64,000 nt of DNA from Eopsaltria australis (taxonomy: Eukaryota > Chordata > Aves > Passeriformes > Petroicidae). The DNA is taken from assembly GCA_034509425.1 (NCBI GenBank), contig JAVTVJ010001676.1:62001-126000 (forward strand), given 5' to 3'. The notes under the pieces are model-generated. The model did not search any database, was not told where the DNA came from, and saw only the letters and a program-made list of their open reading frames with translations. Made by a program: the position numbers and the translations under genes. Of this stretch, positions 52,621 through 64,000 are shown in pieces; the first letter of the stretch is position 1, and the number at the start of each line of letters is the position of its first letter.

Positions 52621-54689
52621 TAAGAATAGTAAAATCTGTTTCGTTTCAATCCTGGTTTAACTCCAGCACAGGTGGAATTACCCAGGGAGGAGGATGGAAA
52701 ACCCAGGGAGGAGGATGGAGAAGGATCAGAGCAAGGAGCAAAGGTAGGAATGCGGCAATAACTGAGGCAGATAACAGAACTGATAACAGATAAATCAGCC
52801 TGCATGGCTTTGTGTGGTGGGAGAACACAACCTCTGCCTGCCCCCTGTGCTGTCATACCCTGGTGGGATGCTCTCAATTTGGGGATGTCAGGACAGATCC
52901 CCGGGGCAGGGCAGGAGCAGGAGAGTGACCGGGAGCAGCCCCAGCTCTGCTGTGACCGCAGACGCTGCCCCGTGTCCCCTGTGTTCCCTGTGTCCCCCGT
53001 GTCCCGCTCCGCAGGGCCGGGCTGCCGGCAGTGCCTGGGAGGCGCCGCCTGTGCCCCCGGGGCTCCGAACGCTCCCTGCCCTGGGGACAGCGACACCGAA
53101 CCAGCAGCATCCCCCTGCTCCTGATGCTGATCCGACTCCACTCGGCACGGGGGGTTCCAATCTGCGCTGGAAGTGACACCAGAAGGTGGCATCAGCTGCC
53201 TGCGATGCTCCTTAACTCTTTCTGCATCTCCCTGCAGCCTTCGTGCTTTGGGATTGCGTGTTTTTAGTGCTTTCCTGCCCATCCGCTATTTTTATGGCCG
53301 CTTTATAACTTCCCATAACACAAACACAACACCTTTTTTTTTTTTTTTCAAAGTTACAACCCTTTTATTTAGGTGATTTATTAACTCAAATGAAAAGATG
53401 GTAACTTGGGAAAAAAAATGGGTTTTTTGTGTACTCAGTAATGAGTAACGTTTTGCTGTTTCATACAGTGCTAAAATCGATCTGTTTATTTTGAGCAAAC
53501 CCGTATTTTATGGGTGGGTTAACACGAAATGTATGACTGTGCATAAAGTGAATAATTTATGTGGAGATCGAGATTTATGTGTGTACTTAACATACATTAT
53601 TTTAAGTAGGCAGATACTGAAGTGTCTTTCAAATCAGAGGTAATTCCAGCCAGCACAGCCCAAGCACTTTCTCAGGGAGTATCTTTGGAGTGCCAGTGCC
53701 CATTTCCACATCCAGATTTCTGAGGAGGTGTGAGAAAGGAACCTCCACGACCCCGATTCCAAAGAAATCCTTACCTGTCTGATCCAACAGGGTCTGGGAT
53801 AATCATCCCGAGAGTGGCAGCGGTGCGGGTCCTGTTCCTTTTGCTGCGGGATTTTTCTGAATGTCCTTGCAGCCCAGTCCCTCCTGAGCTGTGGATGTGC
53901 CTTTGGCGATCCCTGGGGATGAGATCAGATCATTTCTGCCCCTCAGTTCCTCCTCCTCAGCACTTTCCAGCTCCTTTCAGCCTGTTCCCCATCCTGCCTT
54001 TATTTATTTTAATTCCTGCTGAACCCTTCCATGCCCTGCTTAGCAAACACCCCCTGGTGTCTGTGGGACATTAACTGCGGCTGACATCTCAAATTGCCTT
54101 TTGTCACGGGGATCCCACCCTTGTGCTCCCTCCTGGGAGAAATCCTTTAGCGCCCCTTTCCCCCGAGCCACATCGGAGCACTGAGAACACCAACATCTCA
54201 GATTTCCTGCCCGTGGCCGCTGCCGAGCCCCCGGCATCGATGGCAGCGCATTAAAGCCGCTCCCCCCGTGGCAGCTCCGGCCCCTGGCCAGCGCTGGTGT
54301 CTGCTCCTCGCACGGAATTGTTCAGCACAGCACAAATTCAACCTTGCTGCTTCCTCCTGCGGCTCCCTCCCAGAAAGGAAGCACAGGAGATGCTGAAATG
54401 TTGGCTCATTCCTGTGGGATCGCCTCTGTCCCCATCCGTGCTCAGGTTCTCTGTCACCTGTCCCACCCCTCCTTGGTTTTCCTGCAGCCTCAACACCTTG
54501 GCCGTGCAGAGAAATGGAATTTTGGCATTCCTCTGTCATCCCAGTCCTCGAGGAGGGGGTTTGTTGTTCCTCGATTTGTTCCTGTTTGTTGTTCTGGTAT
54601 CTTGGGGTGTTTGGTGAACTGGGGTTGGCTCAGCTGGGGGATTCCTTTAGGAAAAATCAGAACTCGCTGTCAAATGTGCCAGGGTGAGC

Positions 54690-54925
54690 TGAACTGGGAA
54701 AGTGGGAAAAGGAGGTGACATCCAGGGAAAAGGAGGGAACATCCAAGGGGAAAGGAGGGAACATCCAAGGGAAAAGGAGGTGACATCCAGGGAAAAGGAG
54801 GGAACATCCAAGGGGAAAGGAGGGAACATCCAGGGGAAAGGAGGGAACATCCAAGGAAAAAGGAGGGAACATCCAAGGAAAAAGGAGGGAACATCCAAGG
54901 AAAAAGGAGGTGACATCCAGGTTCT
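54690..54925 (+). repeat. Purine-rich tandem repeat, 20-22 bp unit, about 10 copies
   Basis: The unit is close to 'aaaggagggaacatccaagg', with a 'ggaggtgacatccag' variant at the start, middle and end. The + strand is almost entirely purine apart from the CATCC core. Frames on both strands are open (GKGGNIQ on +, FPPFSLDVPS on -) and are not genes. Confidence 0.95.
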
Positions 54926-55219
54926 CTTAGTTTTACTTTTGCGGTGCTGATGGGAAGACAATTTTTATGTGTTCAAGTGTAAGCAAGCTCAGAAAAACAA
55001 AGTGGATTTCTTGTAAGTGCACAGCCACAAAAATGGCATGGTTTGAAATGAATGAATGAAAGTGGCAGCAGTGAAGTATTCCAGCTCTGCTCTTCTGTCT
55101 TTTCAAGGTTTTTCAGAACTGTCCATCCCCCCTTCAGGCACCAGCCCAGCCTGGGAGCAGCTCACAGACCCGAGGAGGTGCTGACCACCCCCAAACCTGC
55201 CTGAAAATTCATCTTCCCG

Positions 55220-55620
55220 CCAGGCTGCTTCACCTAATCCGGTAATAAACGCTAAAAACAGCAGGAGCCGGGTGACAATTCAGCATTGTCTGCACTCCAG
55301 ACAGTGTCACATTGTTTGTGACAAAGCTGCTGAGAAAAGATGGCTCTGTGCATTCTTCCTGATGGCAGATTATACCTGCTCGAATAGAAACATCGAGTTT
55401 TGCTTATCTCACTCCAAAATGAGCTCTCCATAATGGAGGAAAATAAGGATTAATTCATCTGAAAGGTTGTCTTTTATGACTAAGCCCCTACTTGTCATGA
55501 CTAACAAATTTGTTATTCAGGGTAAAAGCTTGAAACAGAAGAGAAATAAAAGGGATAATTGGTAATCCACGGCAATAAATCCCATTATGTAATAATGTCT
55601 TATCACACGCTGCACATTGC
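55220..55620. other. Non-repetitive AT-rich block, candidate conserved non-coding element
   Basis: This 400 bp is free of CR1 and tandem repeats, has no open frame, and has homeodomain-like TAAT cores ('ctaatccggtaataaacgct', 'aaggattaattcatctg', 'gataattggtaatccac'). It stands out from the repetitive DNA around it and lies 1.2-1.6 kb upstream of KIF5C. Conservation is only suspected. Confidence 0.3.
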
Positions 55621-56454
55621 TAACTGTCCCCCATGGAGTTGCTTTGTCACCAGCCTGCTCCCCACATCCACCTCAGGTGGAAAAAGGGGAGATTCCCATC
55701 AAAATGCTGCAGGATTGTCCACCCCCATCTTAATTGAACACATGGAATAAAACTCCGGTGGAAACCAGAGTTGCTGGAGCCTGGGCCACGTCTGCAACTT
55801 CCCAGAAGAAATCAACGGGGTTTGGGCTCTTCTTTAAGCAGGAGATTGTGGAAGGGAGAAAATGATGGAGGAGGAGGAGACTTCCTGTGGTGTTTGACTG
55901 TTTCGAGTCATGTGAATTCAGGGAAACAAACGAGAGAGCAGGGAGAGTTCAGGGCGCTTCCAGCAGGTGAGGAAGGAGCGTTTTTAGGGAAGGAGGAGGA
56001 GGAGGAGGAGGAGAGCAGCCCTGGGGAGGCTCCAGACGCTGCTTTTCCCAGGTGCTGATTCACCGCCTGCATCGGGACAAAACCTCTTGGGAATGGAGCA
56101 AGGTCAAAGCGCCGCCCGTCGCTTCTGCTTTTCCTCCCAGGAACGAGACACGGAGAGATGTTCCAGGAAGAAATATCCTTTAACCTGGTTATGGATTCGG
56201 GTTGTGCCAGAGGCAAAGGGGGAAAGATGCTGAGGGGAGAGGCCAGGGGCAGCTTTGAGAGGGGCTCTGCTGGGGCAGATCCAGAGGAGGCCACGAAGCT
56301 GATATGGGAATTACAGCACATTCCCTATGGGGCAGACTGGGAATGCTGGAGGAGAAGGGTGTGTGGAGAACCCAGAGCAGGTTTCAGTATCTGCAAGAAG
56401 CTGGAGAGGGATTCTTCATGGGGAAGTGCAGTGAGAGGACACGGGGACATTTCG

Positions 56455-56559
56455 AGAGATGGAAGAAATCCTTCCCTGGGAGGGTGAGGAGGCCCTGGCA
56501 CAGGTTCCCAGAGAAGCTGCGGCTGCCCCATCCCTGGAACCATCCCAGGCCAGGCCGGA

Positions 56560-56580
<21 letters not shown>
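56455..56580 (+). mobile_element. CR1-type LINE fragment at the edge of the KIF5C promoter
   Basis: 'gagatggaagaaatccttcc', 'ctgggagggtgaggaggccc', 'tggcacaggttcccagagaa' and 'gctgcggctgccccatccct' follow the sense-strand CR1 order. The copy stops where the CpG island begins, about 240 bp upstream of the KIF5C start codon. Confidence 0.75.
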
Positions 56581-57450
<870 letters not shown>

Positions 57451-59076
57451 GCGCTCCGGGTGCCACCCGAGTTTGGGGGTTTTTTTTTTCCGTGTTTAAA
57501 ACAATGAAATGAACCCAAATCGCCCCCCGCGCTCTGCTGGGGCTCGGCTGTTCCCGGGGTTTAATGGGAACAAAGGGGCGGGATGTGGCTCTTCCCAGCC
57601 CAGCATCTTCCCTCTCCCAAGCCGGGTCCCTCGGAGGGGCAGCGCTCAGAACCCCCCGGTGCCGCTTTTGGGTGGGGGTTCGTGGCAGATTTTTGGTTTG
57701 GTGTCCAGCCAGCCTGGTCTGAGGTGCTTTGTTTCATATTCCGGTCATCTGCGACATTTATTTCATGTACTGGTCATCAATAACGTGTTCTGTGTTTTAT
57801 GGTGATAAAGAAACCCTAAAATTAAACCCTAATATTAATTGTCAGCACAACTCCTTGCACCATTTGTTCAAATCCTTACCAAAACCTTGAGGCTGTCAGA
57901 AACTTTGCTGGTGAAAGTTGCAGAACAGCTGCGAGGGAAAAAAAACCGGGTGAATTATGAGTGTAAACAGCCTGTTGTTGTTATTCTTTTTTTAATATGA
58001 AATGCCCTCCGTGCTGCCAAATTAAATTAATTGTGTCTCTGTGAAGGTTAAAGCTGTAGCACCCCCAGCAGCCTGGTAACAATGGAATAATCAAATTGGT
58101 TTTCAATCTTGGGCAGCAGCAGAGGCCTGGATTTGGCCAGCAAATACCGGGAGGGAAAATGAATCTGTGCCACTGGGTGTTTAAGAAACAAATGTCAGCA
58201 AATTCCCCTCCCCCCCCCTAAATAAATAAACCCTCAGACATGGTAAAAGCAGATTAAAATACGGCTCCTGTAAATCCTTTAGCAGGGCTGGGTTTTGGAG
58301 AGGGGATGAGTTCAGAATTCTCTTTTCCCACTCGTGGTGTGTCTTTGTCTATAAAGTATCTGCTGCCTGGGAAAACAGGAGCTGGGATGCTCTGGGAAAG
58401 GTTTGTGTATTTTCAGGCAGGAGGTGATTCCTTTGGTGAGGTGAAAAAAGGAAAAAAATAACAGCAACTGTTCATTTCCTACCGTGGAAGTTAAAAAAAT
58501 AGAGAGAAATGAGAAAAGTGCATCTATTTATTTATATGGATTTGATTTTATGTGGATATTCAGGTTGGGGGGTTATTTTGGGTGGTTATTTGCTGTCTTG
58601 AAAATCCATCAGAAGCTCAGAGTTCTCAGAGCCTTTCCCTTCCTGAGGCAGAAATGGTAATTATTTAGGATTTTAATCATCTCGGCTAATGCAGAATGTC
58701 CTCAAATCCAGCTCGTGCTTCCCGAGGAGGAGCCAGCAGCTGGAGTTCTGTGGGAAGAGCTGGAGTTTGGCTGAGTGGAAGTGAACACCAAAATCTTCCC
58801 TTATTCTTTGTCCTCTTCATTTGCAGCTCTGCTGTAACTCGATCCCCAGCGGCTCCCACTGCAGCAGGGCTGGGAAGTGCTGCTGGGTTTGATTAGTTTG
58901 ATTATTTTGATTATTTTGATTATTTCATTGGTTTAGAGTGGATGTTTTACTCTAAGAAATAACGCCTGAAAGGGGCAAGGAATCCTGATCCATGAAAGGG
59001 CAGAGTTCCTTCTAGGAAAAGCAGGATTTCAGTCTTCAAAAGCCCTTAGGAGCAAAAATAATCCAGAATCAACCAC

Positions 59077-59096
59077 TTTTTTTTTTTTTTTTTTTT
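59077..59096 (+). repeat. T20 tract
   Basis: A homopolymer in KIF5C intron 1. On the minus strand it reads as an A-tract preceded by AATAAA (TTTATT at 59101-59106); see findings. Confidence 0.9.
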
Positions 59097-60264
59097 AAAT
59101 TTTATTTTACTATAGCATTTGAAAACACTGCAATGCAGCTTTTATTTTTGATCCATGGATTAGAAAGAAAAGGGTTCTGTTAAAATTTTAAAAAACCAAC
59201 CAAAACTCTCAGCTTCCCCCCAGAGGAATTGTGTCACCACGTAAGAAAAAACTAAAATATAACTGACTTCAGGGAAACATCTAATTTTTGGTTTTTTTTT
59301 CTTCTGACTAGTGAGTCTGAATAAATTTATTTCTTCCCAATAAACACAGGGGAAGAAAAGGCTTTCTTCCTGAATTTCCCACTGTCACCTCCTCTTACAC
59401 TTCCCTGGGGCCTTGGGCAAAGAAATCGCAGGTCATGACTTGGGAAGGAGCAGCAAAGAGGGAAAGTTGAACCATTTAGGCGTGAGTTTAACTCTTAGGG
59501 GCTGTGTGGCTCAGAGCTGCTCCTCAGGGCAGCCCCAGGGCAGTCCTGGCTCTGCTCCAGCTGGATAAATCCCTGGGAATTGGGACTGGACCCACAAAAT
59601 TGGGTTTTGTGTTTATTTGGTGTCTCCTGTCTGTGAATTTAGAGGGTGGAAAGCTCTTCCCTTGAATTTCCCGTTGCTTCAATCAGTCAAAACCCCCCCG
59701 TGTTTCCATCCTGCCGTAAAGTTTAAAGCACAAAAACCCTTTGAGGTGAATCTGGTCCTGGGCAGGGCAGGAAAAGGCGATGGAGGATAAATCCAGGGGT
59801 TTATTTTGTGCTTGGCTGCCCGGGAGTCTCACCAGGCTGCAGCTTCATTTTCTCTCCGTGCTCCTCTGCAGCCTCAAGGTGACTCTGATTGATTGTGCTG
59901 CCTGACAGAACTAAAAATGTGCTTTCCTGGCTGGCTCCCTGCTCGTGGGAGAGCGTGGAGCTGCTTGGGTTGAGCAGGGGGAGGCAGCTCCTGCCTGTGT
60001 CCTGCTCCTCCGGGTGCTTTTATCCCCAGGAAGGGAGGGAAGGAAGGATGCAGAGAGCCCCAGCACCTGCTGGGATCTTCCCTGGCTCAGCTTTGTGGCA
60101 GAGAACCCTTCCAGCCAGCCCTGGTGTGCAATATTTAGGATTTCAGCTGTGGAATGGGTGCTGTTTTCATGTTTTCACCTCCTTTTTCTCTCAGGTGTGG
60201 AGCAGCCGCTTCCTTTGAGCGCGGGGCTGAGCCGGGGGGGGGTTGTTCAGGCAAACATCTCCTG

Positions 60265-61432
60265 TTTGAGGGAGCTGAGCATCCCAAAGGAGCTGAGCAT
60301 CCCAAAGGCAGCTCAGCATCTCCTGTTAGGGACAGAACATCCTAAAGGCAGCTCAGCATTCCCTGTTGGGGAGCTCAGCATCCCAAATGCAGCTCAGCAT
60401 CCCCTGTTCTGCAGCTGAACATCCCAAAGGTGTTCACCCTAACCCTAACACCCCAAAGACAGCTCAGCATCTCCTGTTTTAGGGAGCTGAGCACTCCAAA
60501 GGCAGCTCAACATCCTAAAGTCACCTTAACACCTCATGTTTTAGAGAGCTGAACACCTCAAAGGCAGCCCAACATCTACTGGGGAGCTGAACACCCCAGA
60601 GGTGGCTCAACATCCCAAATGCAGCTCAGCATCCCCTGTTCTGGAGCTGAACATCCCAAAGGTGTTCACCCTAACCCTAACACTCCAAAGGCAGCTCAGC
60701 ATCCCCTGTTAGGGACTGAACATCCCAAAGGCAGCTCAACATCCTTAAGGCCGCTCAATATCTCCTGCTAGGGAGCTGAGCATCCCGAAGGCAGCTCAGC
60801 ACCCTAAAGACACCTTAACATCTCCTGTTTTAGGGAGCTGAATGTCCCAAAGGCAGCCCAACATCTACTGGGGAGCTGAACACCCCAAAGGCAGCTCAAC
60901 ATCCCCTGTTTTAGGGTGCTCAATATCCCAAATGCAGCTCAGCACCCCAAAGGGTGCTCAGCATCCCCTGTTCTGGAGCTGAACATCCCAAAGATGTTCT
61001 CCCTAACCCTAACACCCCAAAGGCAGCTCAGCATTCCCTGTTTTGGGGAGCTGAACACCCCAAAGGCAGCTCAACATCCCCTGTTAGGGAGCTGAGCTTC
61101 CCAAAGGCAGCTCAGCATCTCCTGTTTGGGGAGCTGAACATCCCAAAGGTGTTCACCCTAACCCTAACATCCCAAAGGCAGCTCAGCATCCTAAAGACAC
61201 CTTAACATCTCCTGTTTTAGGGAGCTGAATATCCCAAAGGCAGCCCAACATCTCCTGTTAGGAACTGAATATCCCAAAGGCAGCTCAACATCCCAAAGGC
61301 AGCTCAACATCTCCTGTTGGGGACTGAACATCCCAAAGGCAGCTCAGCATCCCCTGTTTTAGGGACTGAACACCCCAAAGGCAGCTCAGCATCCCCTGTT
61401 TTAGGGAGCTGAACACCCCAAAGGCAGCTCGG
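60265..61432 (+). repeat. Minisatellite (40-45 bp unit) with embedded CCCTAA pairs, KIF5C intron 1
   Basis: About 1.17 kb of units built from 'ggagctgaacatcccaaagg' and 'cagctcagcatcccctgttt', with frequent deletions and swaps of the parts. Four copies carry CCCTAACCCTAAC after 'ggtgttca' or 'gatgttct': 60437-60449, 60669-60681, 61001-61013 and 61156-61168. The array ends sharply at 'gggagcctcgtgttgttccc'. Confidence 0.9.
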
Positions 61433-61694
61433 GAGCCTCGTGTTGTTCCCAGGGAGGGATAAAGGCTCATTTCATTGTGGCTGTCAGCTGCTGTTGGCGC
61501 TGCAGCGGCGGCGGGAGGGATTTGTAAAGCCCGGCTTAGCGGGAGCTGCTGAGCTCTGCAGTGTCAGGCTCCCCCCTCCCTCCCCTCTGTGCTCCAGCCC
61601 CTGGGAAAGGCAGGGATCAGCGGGAGGATCCCCCAGGGCTGGGATTTACTCACACGGGGGAGGTTCTGTTGTCTCATCTGTGAAATATTGCCCA

Positions 61695-61733
61695 TAAATA
61701 ATAAATAATAAATAAATAATAAATAATAAATAA
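61695..61733 (+). repeat. (AATAAATA)n low-complexity tract
   Basis: Imperfect AATAAATAATAAA run of about 40 bp in KIF5C intron 1. Confidence 0.9.
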
Positions 61734-61835
61734 GTGCTGTGCCTGAGAGCAAACCCAGCCATCACCTGATCCTCTGCCACCGTGGTCACTGCTGCTCTGC
61801 AGAGCCACATTCCATGAGAGGAATTCCTGTGCAGG

Positions 61836-61892
61836 GCTCAGAGCTGGATCATCCTTGTGGGTCCCTTCCAGCTGGGAATATTCTGGGAGAGA
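61836..61892 (+). mobile_element. Short CR1-type LINE 3' tail
   Basis: 'agctggatcatccttgtggg' then 'tcccttccagctgggaatat' and 'tctggga' match the last 50-60 bp of CR1, sense strand. Too short to place in a subfamily. Confidence 0.55.
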
Positions 61893-62524
61893 GAAAGGAA
61901 AACAAAGATTGATGCCTGGTTCCTGTCTGAGCAGCCTTGCGGTTTTATTTCCTTTTTTTTTTTTAGTGCTTTCTGCTATAAATACATTTTGGGATGTCTT
62001 GTGGAGGGATTTTTGCTTATTTTCATCCCTGAAATATTTGGATGTGCTTTATCTTTTAGTTTTATTTAATATATATTAAATATGTATTTATTTATCTACA
62101 CCAGTGAAGGCAGCAGAGTTTGTGCACGTTCTGGAATCCCTCCTGCACGGAGATCTCTGTCCAACACTTGGCACTCTGTGGGTAAAACAGCCCTTAAAAA
62201 ATAGATAAATAAATCCTTGAGATAACAGATAAATGGCCAGCTAAAAAAATATAAATACTAAAAGCCTGCCCTGAGCCAGGTGCAATTCCCTGTAAATTTT
62301 GGTGTAGAGTTAAACAAATCTGAATTTCCTGATGCCTGACTTTATTTAGCAGTGATGGATTAATTTAATTTACCAAATTGTGCCGCTGGGATTTTTTTCT
62401 TTTGTGTGTGTGTGTGTGTGCAGCTTTTCCCAAAATCCAAGAATCCATCTGCACCCCCAAACACAACCCCTGTGCCTGGGGAGGATTTGTCCCTGGTGTG
62501 GCTATAAATAACCTGTGCAAAAAC

Positions 62525-64000
62525 CTCCTTCTGCATGGGACATGTGAGGCTGTGACTTTTGCCAAGGTGTAAAAGCTGTCAGTGGATTTTGGGTGCTGTT
62601 CCCAGGCAGATCCCTTGCTCTGGGAGCTGCTCCTCACTTTGCTCCCAGAATTTTGGTGTTTTCCAGCTCCTGGATTGGAGATGTGAGGCTGTGACTCCTG
62701 GCATTGGATTTTGGGTGCTGTTCTCTGGCAGATCCCTGGTTTTGGGAGCAGTTCCTCGCTCTGCTCCCAGAATTTTTGGGTTTTCCAGCTCCTTCTGCAT
62801 GGGAGATGTGAGGCTGTGACTTTTGCCAAGGTAGAAGAGCTGTCAGTGGATTTTGGGTGCTGTTCTCTGGCAGATTCCTGGTTTTAGGAGCTGGGATCCT
62901 GTTTTTGGGAGCTGCTCCTCGCTTTGCTCCCAGAATTTTGGTGTTTTCCAACTCCTGGATGGGAGATGTGGCTCCTGTCAGTGGATTTTGGGTGCTGTTC
63001 CCAGGCAGATCCCTTGCTCTGGGAGCTGCTCCTCACTTTGCTCCCAGAATTTTTGGGTTTTCCAGCTCCTCCTGCATGGGACATGTGAGGCTGTGACTTT
63101 TGCCAAGGTAGAAAAGCTGTCAGTGGATTTTGGGTGCTGTTCTCTGGCAGATTCCTGGTTTTAGGAGCCGGGATCCTGTTTTTGGGAGCTGCTTCTTGCT
63201 CTGCTCCCAGAATTTTGGTGTTTTCCAGCTCCTGGATTGGAGATGTGAAGCTGTGGCTCCTGGCAGTGGATTTTGGGTGCTGTTCCCAGGCACATCCCTT
63301 GCTCTGGGAGCTGCTCCTCACTTTGCTCCCAGAATTTTTGGGTTTTCCAGCTCCTCCTGCATGGCACATGTGAGGCTGTGACTTTTGCCAAGGTATAAAA
63401 GCTGTCAGTGGATTTTGGGTGCTGTTCTCTGGCAGATTCCTGGTTTTGGGAGCTGCTCCTTGCTCTGCTCCCAGAATTTTGGTGTTTTCCAGCTCCTGGA
63501 TGGGAGATGTGAGGCTGTGACTCCTGGCATTGGATTTTGGGTGCTGTTCTCTGGCAGATTCCTGGTTTTAGGAGCTGGGATCTTGTTTTTGGCAGCTGCT
63601 CCTTGCTCTGCTCCCAGAATTTTTGGGTTTTCCAGCTCCTCCTGCATGGGAGATGTGAGGCTGTGACTTTTGCCATGGTATAAAAGCTGTCAGTGGATTT
63701 TGGGTGCTGTTCTCTGGTAGATTCCTGTTTTTGGGAGCTGCTCCTTGCTCTGCTCCCAGAATTTTGGTGTTTTCCAGCTCCTCCTGGATGGGAGATGTGA
63801 GGCTGTGACTCCTGTCAGGGTGTAAAAGCTGTCAGTGGATTTTGGGTGCTGTTCCCTGGCACATCCCTGTTTTTGGGAGCTGCTCCTCGCTCTGCTCCCA
63901 GAATTTTGGTGTTTTCCAGCTCCTGGATTGGAGATGTGAGGCTGTGGCTCCTGGCAGTGGGTTTTGGGTGCTGTTCCCAGGCAGATCCCTGGTTTTGGGA
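62525..64000 (+). repeat. Tandem array, 122-163 bp unit, at least 11 copies, KIF5C intron 1
   Basis: The unit contains 'cagtggattttgggtgctgt', 'gggagctgctcctcgctctg', 'ctcccagaattttggtgttt' and 'gatgtgaggctgtgactcct'. GGGTGC of the first block falls at 62591, 62713, 62855, 62990, 63132, 63275, 63417, 63539, 63702, 63844 and 63966. Long units carry 'ttttgccaaggtagaaaagc', short ones 'ctcctggcagtggatttt', and they partly alternate. The array continues beyond the window. Frames on both strands are repeat-driven and not genes. Confidence 0.95.

Noticed and set aside
52620..53282. 220-codon minus-strand ORF
   Set aside because: Local GC-rich patch with short repeats (GDTGNTGDTGQ) overlapping the end of a CR1. 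No homologue recognised, no splice context.
60795..60820. RE1/REST-like site (TCAGCACC then GACA)
   Set aside because: The left half resembles RE1 but the right half does not, and the match is part of a repeated minisatellite unit, so it is probably coincidence.
60437..61168. True telomere end or chromosome-fusion scar
   Set aside because: Only two hexamers per occurrence, scattered inside another repeat unit. A fusion site would show long uninterrupted TTAGGG arrays.

Overview
The window is vertebrate nuclear DNA, almost certainly from a bird and possibly a songbird. It is non-coding rich, has long GT-AG introns and two CpG islands, carries many short 5'-truncated CR1-type LINE tails, and contains several GC-rich minisatellites plus a GGGAT microsatellite. 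The two genes are EPC2 (complete) and the first coding exon of KIF5C, both on the + strand. EPC2 and KIF5C are neighbours in this order in other vertebrates (in human on chromosome 2q23), so this is conserved synteny. I identify the genes from remembered protein families, not from a search.

Layout. 1-10.99 kb: intergenic DNA upstream of EPC2 with CR1 fragments and no supportable gene. 10.99-11.66 kb: a G-rich GGGGACAC minisatellite that runs straight into the EPC2 CpG island. 11.66-13.0 kb: EPC2 promoter, 5' UTR (with a short uORF overlapping a YY1-type motif), coding exon 1 and a GC-rich tandem repeat at the start of intron 1. 13-48 kb: the rest of EPC2. Its 14 coding exons join to 2,424 nt, giving 807 residues plus stop with no frameshift, and every junction is GT-AG. 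Introns 1, 2 and 4 hold separate tandem repeats (about 60, 70, 220 and 300-385 bp periods). 48.0-49.29 kb: EPC2 3' UTR with two AATAAA signals and a G-rich tract. 49.47-50.22 kb: a 34-bp minisatellite directly after the gene. 50.2-56.5 kb: intergenic, with CR1 pieces, a purine-rich 20-22 bp repeat and one non-repetitive AT-rich block that could be a conserved element. 56.56-57.45 kb: KIF5C CpG island and coding exon 1 (42 codons). 57-64 kb: the start of KIF5C intron 1, containing two large tandem arrays, one of them carrying paired CCCTAA telomere-like hexamers and the other running off the end of the window.

EPC2 is a scaffold subunit of the NuA4/TIP60 histone acetyltransferase complex. KIF5C is a neuron-enriched kinesin-1 heavy chain. 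They are linked by conserved gene order, not by a shared pathway. I see no RNA gene, CRISPR array or prokaryote-like system. The long minus-strand ORFs are by-products of stop-free tandem repeats or GC-rich islands. The most unusual aspect is how many unrelated minisatellites lie beside or inside these two genes, including one against each end of EPC2.
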